Shown here: positions 16,527 through 25,536 of the stretch, piece after piece
Numbering within the stretch: the first letter of the stretch is position 1
How the letters are laid out: each line of letters opens with the position of its first letter
The notes under the pieces: model-generated
Told to the model about the DNA's origin: nothing
What the model saw: only the letters and a program-made list of their open reading frames with translations
Databases searched by the model: none
Assembly (NCBI GenBank): GCA_964501725.1
Contig: CAZCTO010000010.1
Location: 1 to 64,000, forward strand
Direction: 5' to 3'
Length of the DNA stretch: 64,000 nucleotides
Source: CAZCTO01 sp964501725
GTDB taxonomy: Bacteria; Bacillota; Clostridia; Saccharofermentanales; Saccharofermentanaceae
Translations under genes and position numbers: made by a program

Positions 16527-17888
16527 TTGAATCACGAACCATCCATATTCGGAGATGATTCCGGATCTTGCCCGATTGTGGGTAAAGTTTTTTTCCAGAC
16601 GCTGGGTTGTAAAGTAAACAGTTACGAAACAGACGGAGTCCGTAAACTCTTCGAAAAAGCCGGATTTGTCACGACTCAGAATCCTTCTGAGTGTGATATA
16701 TGCGTGATAAACACCTGCACAGTTACCGGAGAAGCGGATCGAAAATCCAGACAAATGATCCGCCGGGCCAAGAAAGTATCCCCCAACGCAATTATTGCTG
16801 CAATGGGATGTCAGATTCAGATGAGCGGAGAGTCAAGTGACGCTGATGTTTTTTCAGGAACGAAGAATCGCTCGGATATTGTCTTCAAAGCAATTCAAAA
16901 ACTTAATTCCATGCGCGGCGGAATCGAAAACTCTTATGCCGCACCGATAACTGCATCAGAAGAAAACCGATACGAGGAATTCGGACCGGTGGTTTCCAGA
17001 GAAGGGACACGCGCCTTTATTAAAATAGAGGATGGGTGCGACAATTTCTGCAGCTACTGTGTGATTCCTTACGCGCGAGGGAGAGTAGTTAGCAGAAGGC
17101 ATGAAGAAATTATTGAAGAGGCTGTTCGTCTTGGTTCAGCAGGGTTCAGGGAAATTGTTCTTACGGGGATTCATATATGCTCCTACGGAAAAGACCGGAA
17201 TGACTACCCTGATGCGCTTTTCAGACTGCTTAATGATTTGGATGAAATTGATTCCATTTCGCGAATCCGACTCGGTTCCATCGAGCCGAACTCACTGGAT
17301 GACCTGTTTATCAGAAAACTTTCTGAGATGAAAAAGCTTTGTCCTCACTTCCACATTTCGCTGCAGAGCGGATCAGACAGCGTTCTGAAAAGAATGGGGA
17401 GAAGATATGACACGGCTCGTTATGCCGAAGTTGCACATAAGTTAAGAGACCGTTTTGAAGAGTTATCCTTGACAACGGACATAATTGTCGGTTTTCCGGG
17501 AGAGACCTCAGCCGAGCATAGGGAAAGCCTTGCTTTCTGTGAAGCAATGCGTTTTTCCAAGATTCATGTTTTTCCGTTTTCTCCGCGAAAAGGAACACGG
17601 GCGGCTGAGATGCGGCAACCCGTAGATCCGGTTGTCATAGCGGATAGAAGCAGGGAATTCCTTCGTCTTTCAGGAGAAATGTTTGATACGATTGCGTTGA
17701 GTAAAATCGGGAAAACGGCAAGTGTGCTGTTTGAGAGCGTTTCGGAGGATGGAAGTATCTCGGGGTATTCGAAGGATTATTATCGAGTGATGCTGCCGCC
17801 GGGGCATGAAGCAGTTGCCGGAGCGGAATATATGGTGAAAATTATCGGTGCTCGTGAAGACGTTTTTGTTGGAGAGATGATGTTTTGA
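16527..17888 (+). CDS. mtaB: tRNA t6A37 methylthiotransferase MtaB
   Basis: A radical-SAM enzyme that adds a methylthio group to t6A at position 37 of tRNAs decoding ANN codons. The 453-residue protein has the UPF0004 domain with Cys residues in TLGCKVN, VINTCTVT and AAMGCQ. The radical-SAM cluster CDNFCSYCVIPYARGR follows, then a C-terminal TRAM-type domain (near GKTASVLFESV). It starts at TTG 16527, preceded by AAGGAG at 16512-16517. A TATAAT at 16495-16500 may serve as -10. The MtaB subtype rather than MiaB is inferred from the early Cys spacing and overall length. Confidence 0.9.
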   Translation: MNHEPSIFGDDSGSCPIVGKVFFQTLGCKVNSYETDGVRKLFEKAGFVTTQNPSECDICVINTCTVTGEADRKSRQMIRRAKKVSPNAIIAAMGCQIQMSGESSDADVFSGTKNRSDIVFKAIQKLNSMRGGIENSYAAPITASEENRYEEFGPVVSREGTRAFIKIEDGCDNFCSYCVIPYARGRVVSRRHEEIIEEAVRLGSAGFREIVLTGIHICSYGKDRNDYPDALFRLLNDLDEIDSISRIRLGSIEPNSLDDLFIRKLSEMKKLCPHFHISLQSGSDSVLKRMGRRYDTARYAEVAHKLRDRFEELSLTTDIIVGFPGETSAEHRESLAFCEAMRFSKIHVFPFSPRKGTRAAEMRQPVDPVVIADRSREFLRLSGEMFDTIALSKIGKTASVLFESVSEDGSISGYSKDYYRVMLPPGHEAVAGAEYMVKIIGAREDVFVGEMMF

Positions 17889-18053
17889 TCTCCGCCCAAG
17901 GCTGTCGGCTAAATCGCTCCTTTTTACTACCAAAGAAATGCGAAGTCTAAACATTTTTGATTAAATTACCCGGACGCTGATTCTTTTTATTCGAAACATG
18001 TTACAATTAATTAGTAGTAGTATTGCGATATGGAGCAATCCGGAGGTAACTAT

Positions 18054-18308
18054 ATGGTTGATTCAGAGACAGCAAGATTTTCGTTCAGCATGGATAAGAC
18101 CGAAGATGTTCGGGAACTGATGTCTTTTGTGCTGTCGGCTCTTGAGGAGAAAGGGTATAATCCGATCAATCAGTTGGTCGGGTACTTCATGTCAGGAGAT
18201 CCGACATACATAACGAATTATAAGGGCGCCAGAGGAATCATCAGAAGAATTGAGCGGGACGAGTTGCTCGAAGTTATTGTGAGACAGTATTGTGAACACC
18301 TCAAGTAA
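18054..18308 (+). CDS. ireB: IreB family regulatory phosphoprotein
   Basis: An 84-residue protein of the UPF0297/IreB family, with RFSFSMDKTEDVRELMSFVL, GYNPINQLVGYFMSGDPTYI and ARGIIRRIERDELLE. In Enterococcus IreB is a substrate of the PASTA kinase IreK and modulates cephalosporin resistance. ATG 18054 has GGAGG at 18042-18046; an upstream ATG at 18030 lacks one. It heads the widely conserved ireB-ruvX-DUF1292 block. The preceding 165 bp hold no gene. Confidence 0.93.
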   Translation: MVDSETARFSFSMDKTEDVRELMSFVLSALEEKGYNPINQLVGYFMSGDPTYITNYKGARGIIRRIERDELLEVIVRQYCEHLK

Positions 18309-18328
18309 CTTGGAGAAGATGCCGATCG

Positions 18329-18757
18329 ATGAGTAGAATAATGGCAATTGACTTCGGAACCAAAAGAATCGGGATTGCTTTGAGCGACCCGCTTCGGATG
18401 ATTGCGAATGGTTTTGAGACAGTCTCATGGAACGGAATTGATGTCGGGTATGCCATTGACAGAATTGCTCAAATTGTGACTGACAAGGACGTCGATGAAA
18501 TTGTTATCGGCAGCCCGCTCAGAACGGATGGCGGTACCAGCAGTTCAAAACAGAAGGCAGATGCTTTCGGTGAAATGCTTGCTCAGAAGACCGGCATTTC
18601 GCCTGTCTTTCGCGACGAACGTTACACTACGGTTATTGCGTCCCGGCATATGAATGAAATGGGAGTGTCCGGGCAAGACAGAAAAAAGATTGTTGATCAA
18701 CTGGCGGCACAGATTATTCTCAGAGAGTATCTTGAGATTCATCGTACTGAAAGATAA
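18329..18757 (+). CDS. ruvX: Holliday junction resolvase-like RuvX/YqgF
   Basis: A 142-residue RNase H-fold protein. IMAIDFGTKRIGIALSD gives the first catalytic Asp, VIGSPLRTDGG the substrate loop and FRDERYTTVIA the second acidic site; QLAAQIILREYLE closes the fold. Members process 16S rRNA 5' ends and have been proposed as Holliday junction resolvases. It follows ireB by 20 bp and precedes the DUF1292 genes. Confidence 0.93.
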   Translation: MSRIMAIDFGTKRIGIALSDPLRMIANGFETVSWNGIDVGYAIDRIAQIVTDKDVDEIVIGSPLRTDGGTSSSKQKADAFGEMLAQKTGISPVFRDERYTTVIASRHMNEMGVSGQDRKKIVDQLAAQIILREYLEIHRTER

Positions 18758-18764
18758 TTCATGC

Positions 18765-18809
18765 TATAATTAATCAAGTTCATTTTTCGCCGGTATTATT
18801 TCGGCGAAA
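18765..18809 (+). promoter_or_regulatory. possible promoter and leader hairpin before DUF1292 gene
   Basis: TATAAT (18765-18770) lacks a clear -35. TTTCGCCG and CGGCGAAA (18785-18792 and 18102 bases apart from nothing else, that is 18802-18809) form an 8-bp stem just before the ribosome site, so it could affect translation of the next gene. Confidence 0.4.
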
Positions 18810-18824
18810 CGAGGAGGTATGATT

Positions 18825-19187
18825 ATGACACATAAGGAAAAGGATTGTAACTGCGGCCATGAGGGCTGCGAAGCTAATATTAACGAAGAGGGTTGCGGGT
18901 GTGAAGATCAGGCTATTATAACAATGGTCGATGCTGAATCCGGTGAGGAATATCAGTTTGCGGTTGTGGATGACTTTGAATTCAATAACCAGGCTTATTG
19001 CGTATTGTTAACGGTAGATGAAGAAGAACCGGAACTGGTCATTACTAAGGTTGTTCAATTGGATGACGGTGAAGAAGGTCTTATGAGTCTTGATGACGAG
19101 GAAGCGGACGAGATTTACGCTGAATATGATCGACTTTGCGAGGAAGCCGAGATCGAAGATGAAGACGAAGCTGACGAAGAAGAATAA
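18825..19187 (+). CDS. DUF1292 protein (YrzB-like) with Cys-rich N-terminus
   Basis: A 120-residue acidic protein. The central domain (IITMVDAESGEEYQFAVVDD, then YCVLLTVDEEEPELVITKVV) is DUF1292, found after ruvX in most Firmicutes, with unknown function. The N-terminal CNCGHEGCEANINEEGCGC is Cys/His-rich and could bind metal. The C-terminus is almost all Asp and Glu. ATG 18825 fits the ribosome site GAGGAGG (18811-18817); an ATG at 18819 is too close. Confidence 0.88.
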   Translation: MTHKEKDCNCGHEGCEANINEEGCGCEDQAIITMVDAESGEEYQFAVVDDFEFNNQAYCVLLTVDEEEPELVITKVVQLDDGEEGLMSLDDEEADEIYAEYDRLCEEAEIEDEDEADEEE

Positions 19188-19521
19188 GTCGGAAAAGAAA
19201 GCTAACAGCCCTGTAAAGATGAATAAATCGGATGATGCCCTTGCCGTTATTCGCGATGCGGTTAACGGCAAGGAATATTATTTGTCTGTGATTGATTCTT
19301 TTGTGATCGAAGGCAGGGAGTATGCAGTCATGTATAATTACGAGCCGGATGACGGTAATCATCCGGAACCTGAGCTTGTTATCATGAGAACAGAATTTTC
19401 TGTTAATGGTGATCAGTTATTTTATTCAATTCGGGATACTAATGAGTTGCACAAGGCGTTTATTATTTTCATGAGAAGATTTCATTCATCAACTAACAAG
19501 CGAGGGGCTTCTGTTGGATAG
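19159..19521 (+). CDS. second DUF1292-like protein
   Basis: A 120-residue protein whose start overlaps the end of the previous gene in another frame. After a lysine-rich N-terminus (MKTKLTKKNKSEKKAN), DDALAVIRDAVNGKEYYLSV and REYAVMYNYEPDDG match the DUF1292 fold of its neighbour, so it is a probable tandem duplicate that has diverged. The start is uncertain: ATG 19159 has GAGG 15 bp upstream, and ATG 19219 is also possible. Its stop overlaps the next gene's TTG start, so the block is one operon. Function unknown. Confidence 0.7.
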   Translation: MKTKLTKKNKSEKKANSPVKMNKSDDALAVIRDAVNGKEYYLSVIDSFVIEGREYAVMYNYEPDDGNHPEPELVIMRTEFSVNGDQLFYSIRDTNELHKAFIIFMRRFHSSTNKRGASVG

Positions 19522-20356
19522 ACATTTTCCGATCAGATTGAGGACTTTTTTGGTGCCGCTCTTCGGGGCGGCACTATATTTCGCGGTTCAATTGATCGTC
19601 GCAACCGGTTTTGTCCTTATCTATCATTCGACCGATGTTAACCCCTACATAGGGAGCATATCGGTTGCGGTCGGGATAATCATGATACCTTGCCTGTTTT
19701 TGTGGTTATACTTTTCCAAGGGTCTTGAGAAAAAGGAAATGTTTCGCCAAAAAATTTCAGTTACTACAGGAGTGTCAGGAACTGTCATCGCATTAGGCAT
19801 GCTCGGGGTTGCCGGTATCTATTTTTATCTGCTGGTAAGATTGTCCGACAGTATTCCTGCCATTAAGGACAGCTTGTCAGAATATATGGATATGGTTTCG
19901 GATGAAGATATTACGCTCGTTCGTGAGAAAGTATTATTCGGAGTCGCAGTTTCATTGATTTATCCTGTGATTGAGGAAGTATTGTTTCGCGGAATAATTA
20001 TGCAGGAATTTCTGTGCACAATGGGAAAAGTACCGGCGATCATTCTCTCCGGACTGATCTTTGGATTAATGCATGGACAACCGATACAGATTGGATATGC
20101 TTTCATTTGCGGAATGATTTTATCCTCGGTTTATTATTTTTCTCAAAGTATATATGTAAGCATTCTGACGCATGCCGTTTTCAATTTTTTCGGCACAGTC
20201 GCAGTGGATCTCCTTGCGGATAGTGAGGAAGCGGTGATCGCGTTGGAATATATTGAGTATACCTTTATTTTCTTCGCTGTTGCCGCTATGATGTATTTGG
20301 TATACAGGTGGAAAAATGCTCAAAATCGAGAGGAAACGAAATGCGGCACCTCCTGA
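19514..20356 (+). CDS. CPBP family intramembrane metalloprotease
   Basis: A 280-residue membrane protein with about seven to eight hydrophobic helices. The CPBP (Abi/CAAX protease) motifs are present: PVIEEVLFRG (EExxxR), LIFGLMHGQ and LTHAVFNFFG. Family members cleave substrates within the membrane; some process peptides or prenylated proteins. TTG 19514 has GAGGGG at 19502-19507. It overlaps the genes on both sides, so it is translationally coupled. The substrate is unknown; the large surface protein next door is one candidate partner, by context only. Confidence 0.88.
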   Translation: MDRHFPIRLRTFLVPLFGAALYFAVQLIVATGFVLIYHSTDVNPYIGSISVAVGIIMIPCLFLWLYFSKGLEKKEMFRQKISVTTGVSGTVIALGMLGVAGIYFYLLVRLSDSIPAIKDSLSEYMDMVSDEDITLVREKVLFGVAVSLIYPVIEEVLFRGIIMQEFLCTMGKVPAIILSGLIFGLMHGQPIQIGYAFICGMILSSVYYFSQSIYVSILTHAVFNFFGTVAVDLLADSEEAVIALEYIEYTFIFFAVAAMMYLVYRWKNAQNREETKCGTS

Positions 20357-23300
20357 AGGGAAGAATCCATAAACGCCCGTTTGTCGTATCGCTCCTGGTG
20401 CTTGCGACTTTTTTGCTGATCGGTGTGGGATCAATTTTGTATTTTGGTTTTTTCGGAACGAATGCGCGTCTGGACAGAGTTCGAGTCGGATTAAGCATTT
20501 CCGACTCTCCTGTTTATGGACTTGGTCTAAATTTATCGAATATTCCGACAGCCAACATTATTCGCAACGCCTCTTTCGAAAGTAATCGATATGATCATAT
20601 GTTTACCGTATTTGAGGGATCGAACGATTTTGCTTATCTTTTAAGTGAAGACTCTGAAGGATTGAGTTTCCCGGATGGCTATTTTAATGGTGGGGCGATC
20701 AGGATTATGTCATTGGACGAGCAGGGGAAAATGGTGCAGAAGCTTGAAGCGGATGTGCTGGATTTTCAGGCAAGCCAGTTAGGTCTGTGGACACCCATGA
20801 TGGAGATGACGGATATATCCGGAATTTCTTTTATTGAGTCGTCCAGTAATATATCGATTGCTTTTTGTGAGGACGGCCGCTTTATTTCGGACATTACTTC
20901 AAGTTCCCCAAGTATCGTTGATCTCGGAATTCATTCGCCGATTTCAGCAACTTCGTACGCTGACGGCAGATTCTGCGCGGTGTTTGAAGACTGGACAATC
21001 GCAACCTCAACAGACGGCATAAATTTCAATGCCTTTTCTGTTGGTGAAAAACCTGATTCGGTATCTCATGCGATAGCCTCATTGGAAAGAATTATTGTTG
21101 CCGCTGGAGATAATGGAACGTTGCTCGCCTATTCTGACGGCGGAGCATCCATAATTAAACCGATTTCTGACTCTGATCTGTATACTGCAGTCAGCAATGG
21201 TCAGGCAATGTTATTTGCCGGTGAAGACGGCGAGATCATCACTTCCTCAAACGGAGTTGTTTTCCGTCGATTGGATGACGAAGAGATCCCGGAATCTGAC
21301 AGCGTGTTTGACTGGACCTGTTCTGCATACGGAGCGGGAAAATTTGTCTTGGTAGGAAGCTCGGGTTATATCGCGATCGGAACCTACAATAATGCGACAG
21401 GAAAGTATTCTTTTAAGGGAAACATGACGCAGCTGCAAACAGGAAGCACACCGGTTGCCGCAGATGTATTTGTAGCTCAAACCGGTGAAATCATTCTGCT
21501 TGACGACACCGGGAGAGCTTATATCTATATAGAAAAATCATCCGCCTGGAAAGAACTCTCGCTTCAGACGCTCAATTCAGTATCCGCGATCGCATCGGCA
21601 GATAACGGAAAAATTGCTTTATCTCAGGGCACTTCTTTATACACCACATCCCTTTTGACGCGAGTTCAGTTCAGTGAGACATTATCCGATGTTGAACTTC
21701 GCGCCGGTGACATGTGTTTTCTGACATACAGCGAATCTGCTTTCCCGCCTGCTTCAGCCGAGACACTCGAATCGAATGATGGAAGCTGGCAGATATTCGG
21801 TGAAAACACTTCCGTATTCATTTCTTCGGATGCACCGGCATCCGGTGGTAAATCGTCGCTGAAAATCACCGCCGGGAGCAATTCAACCGAGGATAATGCG
21901 CACTATATCTCGCAAGTGATATCGACAGATGGATCAAAAACTTTTTTTGCAAAGAAATTCTATCGCGTGGATGTCTGGCTTAAGCAAAACGGTTCCGAAA
22001 ACGGTGAAGTTCTCGTTTGGATTTCCGGAAATTTTGAATCAATCGGAAAAACATTTACGGATGTAGGTCCCGGATGGAGACACTATTCGTTTCCGTTTGT
22101 CCTGCCTTCAGATGCTACGAAGAATGATTTCGGAGAAATGCGCCTGAATATCGGTTTTTTGGGTAAAGGTGAGATATCTGTTGACAAAGTATTTCTGGGT
22201 GAAGACCGTTATTCCCAAGCGAGCATTCCCGATGAGTATACCAAGGTAATCGCAACAGCAAACCCTTCATATTTGAAACTGTCGAATCTTCCAATCGGGA
22301 AAAAGGATGCTCAATTCGATTCTTATCTCTCCACTATAGGCAATGAGGGTACATATCTCAATGAGAAAGGATTTGCGAGTACCGTGGGTTGTGTTTCCCT
22401 GGAAGGATCCCTTCAGATGGTTCATAAAGCAAAGGCTAACCCTTGGCTTCTGGTTGATTCCTATGCATGTCAGCAGCAGATCGACCAACTGATGTCATAC
22501 ATGTGCGGGAGCATTTCGGATCCTTACGGAAGAATGAGAATCGATAATGGAACAGCCGTGCCGTGGAGCAGGCAGTTTGATCGGATTATTGTTGAAATAT
22601 GTGACCGGGAAGGTCTTTATGAAACCGATCTTCAAAGAGGTGCATATGTTGATTATGTAATAGGCATAATACAATCGTCTGTCTATTACATGGACATCAA
22701 GGATAAGGTTATCTTTCTTGACGGGATGATGTACGAAGGCGGATCGATGCTTTCGTCGGCGGATTATCATTCCGGATCAGTACATATTGATCAACTCGTG
22801 ACATATCAGAATAGTGCTGAACTGCTAACCATTGAAGAGATTCTTGCTAATGGATATCTTGATTTTTTCGATTGGATCCCCAGAATAACTTCAAAACCGC
22901 AGGAGTCAACGGGGGAGTGGATAGGATCATCCGGTTTTGTGTTGAGAGCTCAGAGAACAAAGGATATGACTTCCAAAGCTGATCTCAAATCGATTCCGGC
23001 AAGCTACTATGTTGGATTTCTTCTTGCCGACCTCGGTGAGCATTCCACGATGATCTGCGTTGATTTGCCGGTCAGTGATGCTCCGTTTGATATTGATTCT
23101 GAGCAGTTATTATCTTCACCGAATTTGAGTCAGGCAGAACGATCAATCGTTTCGGGAAATATGCGCACCTTACTCAACGTTTTCGGAGTTATTTCCGATA
23201 ATGTCGACGGGACTAAAGCCTCCGTAAAAATCATGCCGTCCCTGTCATCCGAGTCTGAAGCCAAACCTTCTTCCGAGGAATATGACTCTTTACTGGAAGG

Positions 23301-23538
23301 CTTGATTTCATTCGCTTTTGCAAATGATGAACAGACTGTCCTGATAATCGCAAATCTATCAGATCAGCCCCGTCAGTTCAAAATTGAAACTGAATTTAAG
23401 AATACAAACATGACGGCATTTCGTTATTCGGACAAGGGAGCTCTTTTGAATAAAGCGAAATCTCAATCCGGAAAGTCAAGATATACGCTATTACCGGGGC
23501 AGTTTATGATTGCAAAATGTCCAATGGCATCTGCCTGA
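20341..23538 (+). CDS. large membrane-anchored or secreted multidomain protein, glycosidase-like
   Basis: A 1065-residue protein. Residues 13-35 are a hydrophobic signal-anchor after a basic N-terminus. GLGLNLSNIPTANIIRNASFES (about 55-70) recalls the entry of GH51-type arabinofuranosidases. Residues about 130-430 hold repeated beta blades (AVFEDWTIATSTDGINF, LFAGEDGEIITSSNG, FVLVGSSGYIAIGTY), like a propeller with a sensor-type layout. About 470-620 resemble a carbohydrate-binding module (SSLKITAG, then GWRHYSFPFVLP). About 640-950 could be a TIM barrel (NPWLLVDSYACQQQIDQL, FDRIIVEICDREG), and the end looks like a beta-sandwich. Catalytic acids cannot be assigned with confidence. ATG 20341 has AGAGGA upstream and overlaps the CPBP gene. 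Confidence 0.7.
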   Translation: MRHLLKGRIHKRPFVVSLLVLATFLLIGVGSILYFGFFGTNARLDRVRVGLSISDSPVYGLGLNLSNIPTANIIRNASFESNRYDHMFTVFEGSNDFAYLLSEDSEGLSFPDGYFNGGAIRIMSLDEQGKMVQKLEADVLDFQASQLGLWTPMMEMTDISGISFIESSSNISIAFCEDGRFISDITSSSPSIVDLGIHSPISATSYADGRFCAVFEDWTIATSTDGINFNAFSVGEKPDSVSHAIASLERIIVAAGDNGTLLAYSDGGASIIKPISDSDLYTAVSNGQAMLFAGEDGEIITSSNGVVFRRLDDEEIPESDSVFDWTCSAYGAGKFVLVGSSGYIAIGTYNNATGKYSFKGNMTQLQTGSTPVAADVFVAQTGEIILLDDTGRAYIYIEKSSAWKELSLQTLNSVSAIASADNGKIALSQGTSLYTTSLLTRVQFSETLSDVELRAGDMCFLTYSESAFPPASAETLESNDGSWQIFGENTSVFISSDAPASGGKSSLKITAGSNSTEDNAHYISQVISTDGSKTFFAKKFYRVDVWLKQNGSENGEVLVWISGNFESIGKTFTDVGPGWRHYSFPFVLPSDATKNDFGEMRLNIGFLGKGEISVDKVFLGEDRYSQASIPDEYTKVIATANPSYLKLSNLPIGKKDAQFDSYLSTIGNEGTYLNEKGFASTVGCVSLEGSLQMVHKAKANPWLLVDSYACQQQIDQLMSYMCGSISDPYGRMRIDNGTAVPWSRQFDRIIVEICDREGLYETDLQRGAYVDYVIGIIQSSVYYMDIKDKVIFLDGMMYEGGSMLSSADYHSGSVHIDQLVTYQNSAELLTIEEILANGYLDFFDWIPRITSKPQESTGEWIGSSGFVLRAQRTKDMTSKADLKSIPASYYVGFLLADLGEHSTMICVDLPVSDAPFDIDSEQLLSSPNLSQAERSIVSGNMRTLLNVFGVISDNVDGTKASVKIMPSLSSESEAKPSSEEYDSLLEGLISFAFANDEQTVLIIANLSDQPRQFKIETEFKNTNMTAFRYSDKGALLNKAKSQSGKSRYTLLPGQFMIAKCPMASA

Positions 23539-23601
23539 CCATGTGATTTTGGAGCAAATGCAATAATCATATAAAAAAGTCTTTTATCCATTTCATAACT
23601 A

Positions 23602-23630
23602 TGGACATCCAAGTATTAATTCAGTATAAT
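23602..23630 (+). promoter_or_regulatory. promoter of tRNA-Val
   Basis: TGGACA (23602-23607), 17 bp and TATAAT (23625-23630) lie 12 bp before the tRNA. Confidence 0.75.
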
Positions 23631-23642
23631 CATTAGGCGTTT

Positions 23643-23719
23643 GGGTGGTTAGCTCAGCTGGTTAGAGTACTTGCTTGACATGCAAGGGGTCGTTGGTTCG
23701 AGTCCAATACTACCCACCA
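23643..23719 (+). tRNA. tRNA-Val (anticodon GAC)
   Basis: The acceptor GGGTGGT pairs with ACTACCC, the anticodon stem is CTTGC/GCAAG with loop TTGACAT, and CCA is encoded. With the TAC isoacceptor at 10500 it covers the valine codons. Confidence 0.94.
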
Positions 23720-23726
23720 GACAAAG

Positions 23727-23772
23727 AGCTGTCTCAAAGACTTGTAACAGAGTCGAATGAGGCAGCTTTTTT
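23727..23772 (+). terminator. terminator after tRNA-Val
   Basis: AGCTGTCTCA (23727-23736) pairs with TGAGGCAGCT (23758-23767, one G-T pair) and is followed by TTTTTT. The next 220 bp before the zinc-ribbon gene hold only a possible -10 (TATAAT, 23999-24004). Confidence 0.8.
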
Positions 23773-24046
23773 GTACCAGTAGATCACCGGAGTCTCAACT
23801 CAGGAAGACACGCAATTACCGGATGTCTTCGAGTGGTTTTATACACACCCGTATTTACCGCAGTCCATAAATTGAATGCACATTGTTTTCAGACAGCCCC
23901 TTTGTGCATTTGCGGACGATCTGTTTGCAATTAATCAGTTATTTTTAATATCAGCCCGGACACGTGATAATTTATTTTATAAAATACGATGAATATGATA
24001 TAATTGAAAAAAATGAATTTTGATCTGTCGCGAAGGAGGGATATCA

Positions 24047-24766
24047 ATGATTTGTCCGAATTGTAAAGCAGATGTTGCAGGTCAGGCATCATTTTGCCCG
24101 GAGTGCGGGTGGAATTTGATGGAGCCGATAGCAACGGCCGCACAAACAACTGAACTTGTTAATGATAGTGCTGCTAAGGTTGAAGCCGAAGCGGATGCTG
24201 TCGAAGCAAATGTTGAATCTGTCGTCGTCCAAACTGCCGAAGCGGTTTCTGCCGAAGCAGACGTTGAATCTGTAGTTGTCCCATCAGCAGAAGAGGCAGT
24301 CATTACAGAAACAAAGTCTGTTCTGCCTGATTCTGTTGTTTACGCACCGATAGTGTCCGAACCTGTACAGGCTGCGGCACCTGTGGTGGCGGCCAGTCCG
24401 ATTGTCGTAGATACCGGAGTGAAAGCATCCAAGGCGCCGGAGAAAGTAATCGTTCCCAAGGAATATAAGCCTTTATCAACAATAGGAACGATGGGCTTTC
24501 TGTTGCTCACAGCCATACCGGTAGTTGGATTAATTGCTTTGTTTATTTATGCTTTCGGCGGTAAGAATAAGAACCGCAAGAGCCTTGCAAGAGCAATATT
24601 AATTTGGCTTCTGATTATCATTTTGATTCTTGCTGCGGCATTTGTTACATCCATTTTCCTTTTCGGATGGGACAACATCGAGGAGCTCTTGGGCGGCTTG
24701 GTATATGCCACCAGCGGCGATGATATACTTGATGCGCTTCAGACTTTTCAAGATAACGTATTATAA
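24047..24766 (+). CDS. zinc-ribbon membrane protein
   Basis: A 239-residue protein. The N-terminus is a zinc ribbon (CPNCKADVAGQASFCPEC). A long Val/Glu/Ala-rich spacer follows, with an internal repeat (NVESVVVQTAEAV and DVESVVVPSAEEAV). Two hydrophobic helices come near residues 150-170 and 180-210, separated by a basic loop GGKNKNRKSLARA, then a short tail. ATG 24047 follows AAGGAGGG; an upstream in-frame ATG at 24020 is not needed. Single-gene unit. The layout (ribbon, disordered linker, membrane pair) is common in Firmicutes but its role is unknown. Confidence 0.75.
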   Translation: MICPNCKADVAGQASFCPECGWNLMEPIATAAQTTELVNDSAAKVEAEADAVEANVESVVVQTAEAVSAEADVESVVVPSAEEAVITETKSVLPDSVVYAPIVSEPVQAAAPVVAASPIVVDTGVKASKAPEKVIVPKEYKPLSTIGTMGFLLLTAIPVVGLIALFIYAFGGKNKNRKSLARAILIWLLIIILILAAAFVTSIFLFGWDNIEELLGGLVYATSGDDILDALQTFQDNVL

Positions 24767-24829
24767 TGACGCCAAGCGGCAAGAAATCTAACATATAATC
24801 GTTCCGACTCTGTAACATTGTTACCTTAC

Positions 24830-24872
24830 AATCAAGCTGTAGACTTGGGATCTCCCGGTTTACAGCTTGATT
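24830..24872 (+). terminator. large inverted repeat, probable terminator
   Basis: AATCAAGCTGTA (24830-24841) and TACAGCTTGATT (24861-24872) are perfect 12-bp inverted copies, with an inner GGGA/TCCC pair and TTTTAT at the 3' side. It lies between the zinc-ribbon gene and the next regulator, 17 bp before its start, so it could also act as a leader structure. Confidence 0.65.
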
Positions 24873-24887
24873 TTATGAGGTGAATAT

Positions 24888-25517
24888 ATGCCGGACGAAG
24901 AATTGATTTCAAAGCATGATTTGCTTAGAGCCGCCAGAATCTCATACGGTACACTATACAGATGGAAACGAATGAACCTGATTCCTGAATCATGGTTCAT
25001 TCATAAAGCGACACAAACCGGGCAGGCAACTTATTTCCCGAAAGAAAGGATTCTTGCTCGTGTCGGGAAAATTCAGGAATTGAAGGGTGAGCTTTCTGCG
25101 GATCAGCTAAAGGAAATATTCTCGCCGAACGTGAAAAGTTTTCAAATCCCTTTACAGGACTTTATTAAGTTGCAAATGGTATCTAAACTCACTGTTGCAG
25201 CATTTTCTTCTGTATTTCCAAAGAAGCTGGAACTGCGATTTGATGATGTTTTTGCGATGTATGTCGTTGACCATTTGATGCGACTTTCCGGAATATATCT
25301 TGAAGACGCAAAGCAGGTTCTGCGAATGTTGGATAAGTATCTTTCATCCAAAAACAGTAAAGAATTTCAATTGGTTCTTCTGCGCAAGATGGGAGTTCCG
25401 ATTACAATGCTTGTGCGCGGAGAAGATGAAATTTTGTTGGAAGAGAATACAGAGGTAATAGCCTGCGCCAGTCTTGCTGAATTTGAGGAAGCACTCAAGG
25501 ATCAATTGATCGCGTGA
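24888..25517 (+). CDS. YhbD-like (DUF4004) putative regulator
   Basis: A 209-residue protein. The N-terminal MerR-like helix-turn-helix (LISKHDLLRAARISYGTLYR then WKRMNLIPESWF) and the segment GQATYFPKERILARVGKI match the DUF4004/YhbD family of Firmicutes. The C-terminal half is helical and of unknown role. In Bacillus yhbD lies beside bactofilin-like genes; here the partner is an ArsR-type gene 19 bp downstream. The regulated genes are not known. Confidence 0.8.
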   Translation: MPDEELISKHDLLRAARISYGTLYRWKRMNLIPESWFIHKATQTGQATYFPKERILARVGKIQELKGELSADQLKEIFSPNVKSFQIPLQDFIKLQMVSKLTVAAFSSVFPKKLELRFDDVFAMYVVDHLMRLSGIYLEDAKQVLRMLDKYLSSKNSKEFQLVLLRKMGVPITMLVRGEDEILLEENTEVIACASLAEFEEALKDQLIA

Positions 25518-25536
25518 GTACATAACCGGAGGCAAA

